Assembly: GCA_002336035.1 (NCBI GenBank)
Contig: DDED01000177.1
Location: forward strand, 1 to 57,627
From: Cellvibrionales bacterium UBA1963
GTDB lineage: Bacteria; Pseudomonadota; Gammaproteobacteria; Pseudomonadales; UBA7434
DNA: 57,627 nucleotides
Reading direction: 5' to 3'
In this document: positions 26,122 through 33,885 of the stretch, piece by piece
Layout of the letters: every line of letters starts with the position of its first letter
Position numbering within the stretch: the first letter of the stretch is position 1
The notes under the pieces: generated by a model
Databases searched by the model: none
What the model was told of the DNA's origin: nothing
The model's input: only the letters and a program-made list of their open reading frames with translations
Program-made: the position numbers and the translations under genes

Positions 26122-27456
26122 ATGAAATCAATTAATCCACACATTATCAGCGCTCGATGGATTCTGCCCATCGACGAGGAAAGCCCATTATCGAGTCAAC
26201 TTAGACTTCTCGAAGATCACGCCATCGCCATCGAAGACCGTCGCATTATCGATATTGGCCCTAAAACGGAACTGCTTGTCACATACCCAAAAGCGGCCCA
26301 TACGGAACTTCATGAACATATTTTGATGCCCGGCTTGGTTAACGCTCACAATCTCACCGCTATGACGCTCTTCAAAGGCTTAACAGATCCTCAGCCATTA
26401 GCGCAGTGGCTTAAACACAGCATTTGGCCTCTTGAGCACCAATGGCTGTCCGCAGCATTCGCTCGTGACAGCGTGGCATTAGGCATTATTGAAATGCTTC
26501 TCAGTGGGACCACCTGCTTCAGTGATAGCTACCTCTACCCCGATGCCAGTGCCAGCGTTGCAGAAACACTAGGAATGCGAGCTCAAATTCATTTCCCAAT
26601 CAGTGAGCATGCATCACATTGGGCTCAAAATAGTGGTGAATACTTTAGCAAAGGTCTCGAAATATCCGATGAGTACCGCCATAGCGCCTTGATCACCACG
26701 GGGTTCGGCCCCCATTCAGCCGTCAATGTTAGCGATAAAAGCTTCGATCGCATCGCAATCTTAGCCGAAGAAATTGACCGACCGATTCATATTTATCTGC
26801 ATTCTAGTGACGAAGAAATAACCGACTCAGTCAAGCAATATGGCCTTCAACCAATTGAGCGCCTAATGCAGCTCGGGGTCTTATCGTCTCGCACTCAGGC
26901 CATTCAAGTCGGCCATCTCAATACTCAGGATGAGCTGCAATTGATAAACTCTGGCGCCAGCGTCATTCAATGCCCTGCCGCAAGCATGAACCTTAGCGTC
27001 AACTTATGCTCCAGTTCATCACTGCTTCAAAAAGGCGTCAAAGTAGGGCTAGGAACCGATAGCGCGGCTTGCGGCAATAATCTTGACCTGTTTGCCAGCC
27101 TTAAACTGGCAGTCATACTCAGCGCTCAAGGGGATCAAAGCCAACCAACACTCAACTGTTCCGCTGGACTTAGAATGGCAACACTGGGGGGCGCAGAAGC
27201 CCTTGGCTTAGACGACGACATCGGCAGCCTCACCGTTGGCAAACAAGCAGATATCATTGCCATCGATACCCAGTCACCTTGCTTTCAACCCCTAAACTCA
27301 GTCACTCGCCAATTGGTTTATGGTGGTGCGGGATCAGCCGTAAGCCATGTCTGGGTCGCAGGACACTGCAAAGTCAGTGATGGAAAATTAATAGGCATCG
27401 ACCAGAGCAGTATTTTAGACAAAAGTCGGTGGTGGCAACACAAAATAACATCTTAA
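26122..27456 (+). CDS. TRZ/ATZ-family amidohydrolase homologue, catalytic residues lost
   Basis: 444 residues in the amidohydrolase superfamily; its place beside gyrA and ubiG matches the Pseudomonas TRZ/ATZ hydrolase of the MtaD (methylthioadenosine/S-adenosylhomocysteine deaminase) group. Compared with that group, the metal motif HxH is His76-Asn-Leu78. The HxHLHE block reads HIYLHS (Tyr225 for a metal His, Ser228 for the catalytic Glu). HCPESN reads QCPAAS. His265 and Asp313 (GTDSA) remain. It is therefore probably not an active deaminase; it may have a changed or non-catalytic role. The frame is intact over full length, so it is not a plain pseudogene. mtnA, often adjacent in Pseudomonas, is absent. 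Confidence 0.8.
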   Translation: MKSINPHIISARWILPIDEESPLSSQLRLLEDHAIAIEDRRIIDIGPKTELLVTYPKAAHTELHEHILMPGLVNAHNLTAMTLFKGLTDPQPLAQWLKHSIWPLEHQWLSAAFARDSVALGIIEMLLSGTTCFSDSYLYPDASASVAETLGMRAQIHFPISEHASHWAQNSGEYFSKGLEISDEYRHSALITTGFGPHSAVNVSDKSFDRIAILAEEIDRPIHIYLHSSDEEITDSVKQYGLQPIERLMQLGVLSSRTQAIQVGHLNTQDELQLINSGASVIQCPAASMNLSVNLCSSSSLLQKGVKVGLGTDSAACGNNLDLFASLKLAVILSAQGDQSQPTLNCSAGLRMATLGGAEALGLDDDIGSLTVGKQADIIAIDTQSPCFQPLNSVTRQLVYGGAGSAVSHVWVAGHCKVSDGKLIGIDQSSILDKSRWWQHKITS

Positions 27457-27470
27457 AAGGTATTAAAAAA

Positions 27471-28208
27471 ATGGAGCAGAAAAAGGCACAGACTGCTAGC
27501 ACCCAATCAAATGTTGACCGTGATGAAATCGCAAAGTTTGAAGCGCTTGCTCATCGCTGGTGGGATACCAGCAGTGAGTTTAAGCCATTGCATGCGATCA
27601 ATCCCTTAAGAGCAAACTTTATCGATCGACTATCGCCGGTAGCTGAAAAAAAAGTAATCGATATTGGCTGTGGTGGTGGTATTTTATCAGAAGCTTTGAC
27701 GCAACGTGGCGCACAAGTGACAGGCATTGATATGGGCGAAGCACCATTAGGGGTTGCCGAGCTTCATGCACTCGAAAACAAGCTCGACATTGAATATAAA
27801 AAAATTACCGCTGAAGAGATCGCACTTGAAAGACCTGGACAATATGACGTTGTTACCTGTTTAGAAATGCTCGAACATGTTCCCGATCCAGCTGCCATCG
27901 TTGAAGCCTGTGCTTCTCTGTGCAAACCTGGGGGACATATTTACTTTGCCACTATAAACCGCAATCCAAAAAGTTATTTTTTTGCCATCTTGGGCGCTGA
28001 GCATGTGCTGAGATTATTGCCAAAAGGCACGCACGATTATGAAAAACTAATTAAACCTTCCGAACTCCATCAATGGATCAGGGCAAGTGGTCTTATCTTA
28101 AAAAACTCAACCGGCATGACCTACAACCCTTTAACGCAACGCTACAAGCTAAAAGCACGTAATTTAGACGTTAATTATTTGCTTCATACCATTAAGCCGT
28201 CAGAATAA
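27471..28208 (+). CDS. ubiG: Ubiquinone biosynthesis O-methyltransferase
   Basis: SAM-dependent methyltransferase for both O-methylation steps of ubiquinone synthesis. 245 residues from the ATG at 27471, which has AAAAGG upstream; the longer frame from 27429 would overlap the previous gene. Family marks: FEALAHRWWD at 23-32, SAM motif VIDIGCGGG at 62-70 and LEMLEHVPDP. The C-terminal LNVNYL-like end (DVNYLLHT) is also typical. Lies 14 nt after the amidohydrolase-like gene and 22 nt before mupP. Confidence 0.97.
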   Translation: MEQKKAQTASTQSNVDRDEIAKFEALAHRWWDTSSEFKPLHAINPLRANFIDRLSPVAEKKVIDIGCGGGILSEALTQRGAQVTGIDMGEAPLGVAELHALENKLDIEYKKITAEEIALERPGQYDVVTCLEMLEHVPDPAAIVEACASLCKPGGHIYFATINRNPKSYFFAILGAEHVLRLLPKGTHDYEKLIKPSELHQWIRASGLILKNSTGMTYNPLTQRYKLKARNLDVNYLLHTIKPSE

Positions 28209-28230
28209 TAGCCCTTAATAAAAGAAGAAG

Positions 28231-28908
28231 ATGACCATGACTAATGCTGTACTATTTGACCTAGATGGCACCTTGGTTGACACCGCTCCCGATTTTATTA
28301 TTGCTGTTAATCAATTAAGGCGCGATCACGGTTTAAAAGAATTATCCGACCAAACGATTACCGTTCAAGTTTCTAACGGTTCTGCTGCACTAACGCAACT
28401 AGCGCTTGATATCACGCCAAAAAATCCTGATTTTGAAACTGCCAGACAACAATTATTAGATTATTATTTGACTTGCATCGGTTCACGATCGATATTGTTT
28501 GAAGGGTATGAAAAGTTATTAAACGCTCTTAAGAATGCCCACATTAGCTGGGGCATCGTCACTAACAAACCGTTACTTTATAGCCAAACATTGCTCGAAA
28601 AGCTGACGTTGGCGCAAGATTGTAGCGTACTAATCTGCCCAGATCACGTCAGCAAAAGCAAGCCAGACCCCGAGGGCCTTTTGTTAGCCGCTGAGATGCT
28701 TAAATGCCATACTAGTGATATTATTTACGTTGGAGATCACCACCGTGATATTCAGGCAGGCCGACAAGCAGGAATGAAAACAATTGCTGCCAGCTTTGGC
28801 TACATTGAGCCCAATGACTGCATCGATAACTGGCAGGCCGATTATATTGTTACTCAACCCAGCGATATACAAACCATTGTGGAAGCCGTATTTTCATGCA
28901 AGATTTAA
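28231..28908 (+). CDS. mupP: HAD phosphatase, MupP type (MurNAc 6-phosphate phosphatase)
   Basis: HAD-superfamily subfamily IA phosphatase, 225 residues, annotated by many pipelines as Gph. Motif I is FDLDGTLVDTAPDF with Asp10 and Asp12; motif II is IVTNKP; motif III has the KSKPDPEG lysine. Motif IV is VGDHHRDIQAG from residue 167. In Pseudomonas the gene between ubiG and the YciK-like SDR is mupP, which dephosphorylates MurNAc-6P in the AmgK-MurU peptidoglycan recycling route. The identical context makes this the best call. Gph (phosphoglycolate phosphatase) remains possible. A second in-frame ATG lies 6 nt downstream; AGAAGAAG precedes both. Confidence 0.8.
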   Translation: MTMTNAVLFDLDGTLVDTAPDFIIAVNQLRRDHGLKELSDQTITVQVSNGSAALTQLALDITPKNPDFETARQQLLDYYLTCIGSRSILFEGYEKLLNALKNAHISWGIVTNKPLLYSQTLLEKLTLAQDCSVLICPDHVSKSKPDPEGLLLAAEMLKCHTSDIIYVGDHHRDIQAGRQAGMKTIAASFGYIEPNDCIDNWQADYIVTQPSDIQTIVEAVFSCKI

Positions 28909-29660
28909 CCGATATTCACAATTATAACGCCAACAATACCCTACTTGCTGGCCGAAATATTGTTATAACTGGTGCCGGTGATGGCATTGGTCGAGCTGCC
29001 GCATTGCGTTTTGCACAGCACGGTGCAACCGTGATTCTACTGGGTAAGACTGTTGACAAGCTGGCCGCCGTTTACGATGAGATTGAGGCGGCTGGCCATC
29101 CCCAACCCGTGATGGTTGAACTGGATCTACACACCGCAAATAATGCAGAATTTGAAGCACTAAATCGCGAGATTATTGACAATTTAGGCGGCCTTCATGG
29201 ATTACTAAACAATGCTGGCATTCTCGGTGAAATGAAACCACTCTCGCAGTACGATGCGGAAACATTTGACCAAGTCATTAAAGTTAACTTGACTAGCTGC
29301 TTTAACCTCACCCAAGCGCTCATTCCGGCATTAGAATCAACAGAAAATGCATCTATTGTTTTTACCTCATCAAGTGTTGGTCGCAAAAGCCGCGCTTACT
29401 GGGGGGCATATGCTGTATCAAAATTTGCCATTGAAGGCTTAATGCAGACATGGGCTGACGAACTTTCAGACACATGCAACATTAGAGTTAACTCACTCAA
29501 TCCTGGCGCAACACAAACCAACATGCGAAAACAAGCGTTCCCCGGTGAAACGCCTCACAACAATCCAGCACCCGAGGCCATCATGAACAGTTATTTATTT
29601 TTGATGGGAAATGACAGTATTGGGGTCAATGGTCAGCAATTAAACGCACAGAAAAAGTAG
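28896..29660 (+). CDS. yciK: SDR oxidoreductase, YciK family
   Basis: 254-residue classical short-chain dehydrogenase of the YciK group. Cofactor motif GAGDGIG at 26-32, NNAGILG, the catalytic Ser of FTSSSVG and the YxxxK pair in YAVSKFA are all present. It ends without the hydrophobic tail usual in other SDRs (GVNGQQLNAQKK). Its start overlaps the mupP end by 13 nt, so translational coupling is likely. The physiological substrate of YciK proteins is not established. Confidence 0.85.
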   Translation: MQDLTDIHNYNANNTLLAGRNIVITGAGDGIGRAAALRFAQHGATVILLGKTVDKLAAVYDEIEAAGHPQPVMVELDLHTANNAEFEALNREIIDNLGGLHGLLNNAGILGEMKPLSQYDAETFDQVIKVNLTSCFNLTQALIPALESTENASIVFTSSSVGRKSRAYWGAYAVSKFAIEGLMQTWADELSDTCNIRVNSLNPGATQTNMRKQAFPGETPHNNPAPEAIMNSYLFLMGNDSIGVNGQQLNAQKK

Positions 29661-29714
29661 TAGCTGCCTGCTGATTGAACACAACGAAAAATGCTTCGTA
29701 AGCAGACGGCATAA

Positions 29715-29730
29715 CCACTTTTTACAGTGG
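29715..29730. terminator. Weak hairpin between convergent genes
   Basis: CCACT / AGTGG with a 6-nt loop lies between the plus-strand SDR and the minus-strand AlkB-like gene. The T-rich side is poor on both strands, so it is only a possible shared terminator. Confidence 0.25.
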
Positions 29731-29765
29731 GATTTACGGTATTTTACACGGCTTAGACACAACAA

Positions 29766-30416
29766 TTAACGCTTAACGCTCTGCCTAGCCAACAACGGAT
29801 CAACCCAGCGAAAAGTTAAATTAATTCGTTCAGATAATTTACGCCGACTTTTAGCAATTTGGTGCAGCCAGTTTGCTTGCGTTTCGCCTTGCATAATCAA
29901 TACGCTACCGTGTGGTAGCAGTAGCTTGTACTTGAGCTGTTTATTAGTGCGGTGTTTTAACTGAAAGACTCTTGGCTCACCTAAGCTCACCGAGGCTATA
30001 ACAGGCTTGGCTCCCAGCTCCGGTTCATCATCTGCATGCCAGCCATTACTGTCACGACCGTCACGGTACAAGTTCGCTAATACACTGTTAAACTCGGCGC
30101 CTGCTGCCAACTCTAACTGACGCCTAATCAGCATTAATTCTTTCGTCCATGCTAGCCCGTGGTGAGTGATGCCAGAGTACGTATAAGGCAATTGATTATC
30201 GGCATACCATGCAGATAATCGCGGCACAAACATATGCTTACCAAACATGGTGATTTTTTCTTGACGCCAAGGCAGCTGCTGCTCAAAGTGATGAAGATAG
30301 TCATCAGCCAGTTGTTTAGGGAAAAAATTGGGGTAGTAGTGAAGTTCTGCATCTTGCAAGGCAATAATCTGCGGCAGGGTTGAATGCGGGTCTACGGGGA
30401 ATAGGTCTAAGTTCAT
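29766..30416 (-). CDS. AlkB-like Fe(II)/2-oxoglutarate dioxygenase
   Basis: 216 residues, AlkB superfamily close to the ALKBH2/ALKBH3-like group of bacterial proteins. The iron ligands lie in GWHADDEPELG (His-x-Asp) and a later His in NWLHQIAKS. The 2OG-binding arginines are in RINLTFRW. The family repairs alkylated bases by oxidative demethylation. It is the most promoter-distal gene of the minus-strand run and is 41 nt from the preceding gene, so it may or may not belong to the same transcript. I see no Ada box. Confidence 0.88.
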   Translation of the reverse strand: MNLDLFPVDPHSTLPQIIALQDAELHYYPNFFPKQLADDYLHHFEQQLPWRQEKITMFGKHMFVPRLSAWYADNQLPYTYSGITHHGLAWTKELMLIRRQLELAAGAEFNSVLANLYRDGRDSNGWHADDEPELGAKPVIASVSLGEPRVFQLKHRTNKQLKYKLLLPHGSVLIMQGETQANWLHQIAKSRRKLSERINLTFRWVDPLLARQSVKR

Positions 30417-30457
30417 TGGGCCATGTTAACAAAATAATATTGCTGCGGCTAAAAAAT

Positions 30458-30985
30458 TTAAACAACATCTTCCTGAGGTCTTTGTCGGGCAAGTGAGGGA
30501 TTGAGCGCAATGACCGGCAACTGTCGGATACCCTTAGTCATTTTTGTGTAGTGACTATATCCCCCATCGGCGTTAACAAGCGCAAATCCTCGCGTCCGTT
30601 GGTCATTACTTAAAATGGTTGCCTTAACAAACAACCACTTTCGATTGACGCAAACCCATGCGCTATTATGCACTCTAATATTTAAACACCAAACAGCGTC
30701 GCTTGCTCTGCCACCGTGTGAACCTACTACCAAATATTGATCATCATCTTTTACGTAAGGCAAAACTACCGATTTTATTTTGCCACTGCGCCAGTGAATA
30801 GTTTTTAAAATTAAATGAGGACGATCTGCATAACCTCCCGCCCTGGTAAACATTTTTCCCATAAATGACACGTTAAACCAGCGCATTAGCCACCGATCGA
30901 CAGCCAAACCTTTAGGGTTAGCAAGTCTGGGAATCATGGCTTGCCAAAAGCGACTAGGCGTTAATTGTTTGTCCGTCGTTAACAT
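30458..30985 (-). CDS. Ddn/FDOR-B-type deazaflavin-dependent nitroreductase family protein
   Basis: 175-residue split beta-barrel protein of the DUF385/nitroreductase family (F420H2-dependent reductases of actinobacteria such as Ddn). Typical blocks: RSGKIKSVVLPYVKDDDQYL, VVGSHGGRASDAVW, then NIRVHNSAWV. In actinobacteria these enzymes use cofactor F420 to reduce quinones, nitroimidazoles and enoates. A gammaproteobacterial copy may use F420, FMN or heme, and no F420 biosynthesis gene is in the window. AGGA lies 5-6 nt before the ATG. It is 15 nt downstream of the EthD-like gene. Confidence 0.75.
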   Translation of the reverse strand: MLTTDKQLTPSRFWQAMIPRLANPKGLAVDRWLMRWFNVSFMGKMFTRAGGYADRPHLILKTIHWRSGKIKSVVLPYVKDDDQYLVVGSHGGRASDAVWCLNIRVHNSAWVCVNRKWLFVKATILSNDQRTRGFALVNADGGYSHYTKMTKGIRQLPVIALNPSLARQRPQEDVV

Positions 30986-31000
30986 TGCAATCCTGCGGGA

Positions 31001-31687
31001 TTATTTAAAGAAATATTCGCTCATTGGCACGGAAAACATATTGTTGACGTCACAAAAACCGGGAATCTCAGCAATCATTGCTTGAACCACTTCAGCAGAA
31101 CCAAAATAACGACTGTCATCAATAAAGTCTTCTAACTCATGAAAATGCTCGGCTACAATCGCACGGTATGGCGGTGCGTTCTTAGTCAAAGGTCTAGCCA
31201 CAGCATCGCGAACATAAGACCATCGAAGAGGATGCAAATCAAAGGACAACGCCGAATGATCAACCTGCCAATTATGATAAAAATCTTCATCACTCACATC
31301 ATCAGGCTTGCCATTTGCACCAAACTGAGTGACGCCTGGCCGTCGTGCGCCTCCCTCCCAGACAGGATCGAAAGTTTGCAACACAGACTCAGTAACCAAA
31401 TAACCGGTTATTTGGCCTGCGAGGCTCGCCAAATAAGCTTCAATGGGATCTCGACTATCGAGACAATTGTGCCAAAAAGAGACCACTGCTTGCACCTTTT
31501 GCCAATCACCAATTAACCGACCAGCCGCGTCAGCTTTAAACTGCTTATTCATATCGGCAATATTAATAGTGATATTAAATGCACCTAATTCGCGTAGTTG
31601 AGTTATCGCAGATGAACGTAACTGTTGACTTAAATCGACCAGTAATACTTGCTCACTGGAGCCAATCATATAAACGAACTTTTCCAT
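31001..31687 (-). CDS. EthD-like dimeric alpha/beta-barrel protein
   Basis: 228 residues, unknown function. The N- and C-terminal halves look like two ferredoxin-like alpha+beta units (KFVYMIGSS at the start; DDSRYFGSAEVVQAMIAEI near the end), as in EthD/antibiotic-monooxygenase-type domains. These are often found next to oxidoreductases in actinobacterial and proteobacterial catabolic loci. No catalytic residues can be named. It follows the molybdopterin gene by 24 nt, so it is probably co-expressed with it. The EthD assignment rests on shape and context more than on a sharp motif. Confidence 0.5.
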   Translation of the reverse strand: MEKFVYMIGSSEQVLLVDLSQQLRSSAITQLRELGAFNITINIADMNKQFKADAAGRLIGDWQKVQAVVSFWHNCLDSRDPIEAYLASLAGQITGYLVTESVLQTFDPVWEGGARRPGVTQFGANGKPDDVSDEDFYHNWQVDHSALSFDLHPLRWSYVRDAVARPLTKNAPPYRAIVAEHFHELEDFIDDSRYFGSAEVVQAMIAEIPGFCDVNNMFSVPMSEYFFK

Positions 31688-31711
31688 TATTAATCTCTCT
31701 ATCTCGTGATT

Positions 31712-33865
31712 TTATACGGCACAAACATCAACAATGACACCATTCATATGCGTCATGCCTGAAAGTGGCTCTATTGAATCTGGGCCATCAGGAATAATAA
31801 TATTCACGTTAACACCTAGGGTTTGCTGTGCTATTGATAAACCATTGGCTTGCTGGTGTCCCCAGCCATGGGGCACAGCAATAGAACCTAGCTTCATATC
31901 ATCATCAATTTTTACTGGTAACTTTATGCTATTGCCATTTTTACTGACTTTTGCCATCGCGCCTTCAACTAAGCCATGACGCATTGCATCGCTAGAATGT
32001 ATGTATAAATAATTGGTGTGACGATCACCTGCCACAAATGCATCAACATTGTGCGCCCAACTATTATGGCTAAATCGCTCACGCTTTTGAATTAATTTGA
32101 GCGCATCTTTATCGCGTATTTCGTCATTGTAGATCTGCACTAAAGTCTCGACTCTAGCCACTAAATCGGCTGGAGCCAACTCTACTTTTGATGAAGGTGT
32201 ATTTACTCGCTGACCTAAGTAATCACCCGGCTTATTGGGCGATAATTTTTTACCGTTAGGGAATTTACGCATTTCTTTAATGCCTCCTAACTTAGCCGAA
32301 CGAATCATGCCGGCTAAAAACAGCTTATCTAAACTTGTCAAACTTCCAATGAATGGAATCTTAGCCAATAATTCTGCAGTATTGCTTAGCCATTGAAACG
32401 GCTTAGATGCAGACAATGGTCGGCCTGCTGCACGACAAATTTGCCTAAAAATAAGACCTTCATCTCTTGCTTGAGCAGGCGGCTTTATTACCTCGTCGGT
32501 GTAATCAAAGCTTCGATTAGGCATCAAACCCATCATAGTAAAAAAGTAAAAAGGAACATCTGCACGTTCCAGCGAATGTAAGCCTGGCAAAATATAGTCG
32601 GCGAATTCAGCAGTTTCATTGCGAAAAATATCGATGCATACAAACAGCTCAAGATCAGAAAAAGCATTGGCTAAACGATCACTGCCACCACAAGTCAGTA
32701 GTGGATTGCCCGACATATTAAACATAGCACGCACCTTACCCTTGCCAGGTGCCAAAATTTCGTCAGCCATAATGCCAGCTGGTATTGTACTGTTAACGTA
32801 AGGAATATTATTAATTCGGGACCGAGGTAATTCAGACGGCGCATCAAACTTGGGAAAAACACCTCGCCCAGCTAAAACTCCACCACGTTTATCAAGGTTA
32901 CCTGTGATCGCATTGATCGCTTCTTGTAACCAATAGACCATCAATCCATGACGACTTTGATTTACACCAGTCGAAGAATATATAGCCGCGCCATCAGCAG
33001 CTAAGTAACAGTCAACCATTTCCCTCAACTGCTCGGCAGATACACGAGTCACTTCAGCAACCCGCTCTGGCGTCCATGGTTTGGCCACATCTGCTAGGGC
33101 ATCATAGCCTTGCATAAAGTCGGCAACACGCTGAAATTTAACTGCACCGCGATCAATCACTTCATGCAAGAAGCCCAACATGAAGAAAACATCAGTGTCT
33201 GGCCTTATCGCAACATGCTCACCTAAGCGTTTAGCAGATTCAGTCAGTCGAGGATTCAGCCAATAAACTTTACCGCCACGCTGTTCAATTGCAGCTATTT
33301 TTTCCATCGGATTAGGCACGGAAATAAAACTCATTTTTGAGATTAGCGGATTACTTCCTACAGCAATTAAGCACTGACTGTGTTCTATATCAGGAAAAAC
33401 CTGATCATTAGCACTGCCAAATAAACGCTCCCCACCAGAGAATTTATTGGCGCAGTCTTGCGTACCCGGTGTGAATAACTTATCGGCATCAAACGCTTTT
33501 AAGAAGAAGGTCATTACGGTCGTTGGCCAAAGATTAAAGCCAATCGGGTTGCCCATATAAGCAGCAATGGATTCACCACCATGATGACTATGAATCGACT
33601 TTAAACGCTGACCAATCTCAGCTATGGCCTGCGGCCAACTAATCGGCTCAAAACCGTTAGCAACTTTTTTTAATGGTTGAGTTAAGCGATCAGGGCTGTG
33701 TAAAAAATCACCCATCTTTAAACCTTTAATACACGCATAACCCTCACTTGTTACATGATCCTTGTTCGGTTTAATGTCAATAATCCGATCATGTTCGCTT
33801 GTCACAACTAGGCCACATTGCGCCTCGCAAATACGACAAAAAGTTTTATGCTGCTTAGCACTCAT
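31712..33865 (-). CDS. Molybdopterin-dependent oxidoreductase
   Basis: 717 residues of the DMSO-reductase superfamily (FdhG/NarB-type catalytic subunits). The N-terminal [4Fe-4S] domain has Cys10, Cys13, Cys17 and Cys45 (CRICEAQC, then YACIKG). The Mo-bis-MGD core includes IAVGSNPL and FNMSGNPL. A C-terminal molybdopterin-dinucleotide domain ends in VPHGWGHQQ and HMNGVIVDV. There is no Tat signal, so it is cytoplasmic. Cys138 in TPGTQDCANKF is a candidate molybdenum ligand by position. No electron-transfer subunit is adjacent. The substrate is unknown; in this setting hydroxylation or dehydrogenation of a catabolic intermediate is plausible. Confidence 0.85.
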   Translation of the reverse strand: MSAKQHKTFCRICEAQCGLVVTSEHDRIIDIKPNKDHVTSEGYACIKGLKMGDFLHSPDRLTQPLKKVANGFEPISWPQAIAEIGQRLKSIHSHHGGESIAAYMGNPIGFNLWPTTVMTFFLKAFDADKLFTPGTQDCANKFSGGERLFGSANDQVFPDIEHSQCLIAVGSNPLISKMSFISVPNPMEKIAAIEQRGGKVYWLNPRLTESAKRLGEHVAIRPDTDVFFMLGFLHEVIDRGAVKFQRVADFMQGYDALADVAKPWTPERVAEVTRVSAEQLREMVDCYLAADGAAIYSSTGVNQSRHGLMVYWLQEAINAITGNLDKRGGVLAGRGVFPKFDAPSELPRSRINNIPYVNSTIPAGIMADEILAPGKGKVRAMFNMSGNPLLTCGGSDRLANAFSDLELFVCIDIFRNETAEFADYILPGLHSLERADVPFYFFTMMGLMPNRSFDYTDEVIKPPAQARDEGLIFRQICRAAGRPLSASKPFQWLSNTAELLAKIPFIGSLTSLDKLFLAGMIRSAKLGGIKEMRKFPNGKKLSPNKPGDYLGQRVNTPSSKVELAPADLVARVETLVQIYNDEIRDKDALKLIQKRERFSHNSWAHNVDAFVAGDRHTNYLYIHSSDAMRHGLVEGAMAKVSKNGNSIKLPVKIDDDMKLGSIAVPHGWGHQQANGLSIAQQTLGVNVNIIIPDGPDSIEPLSGMTHMNGVIVDVCAV

Positions 33866-33885
33866 ATATATGGCCTAAAAGTTAA

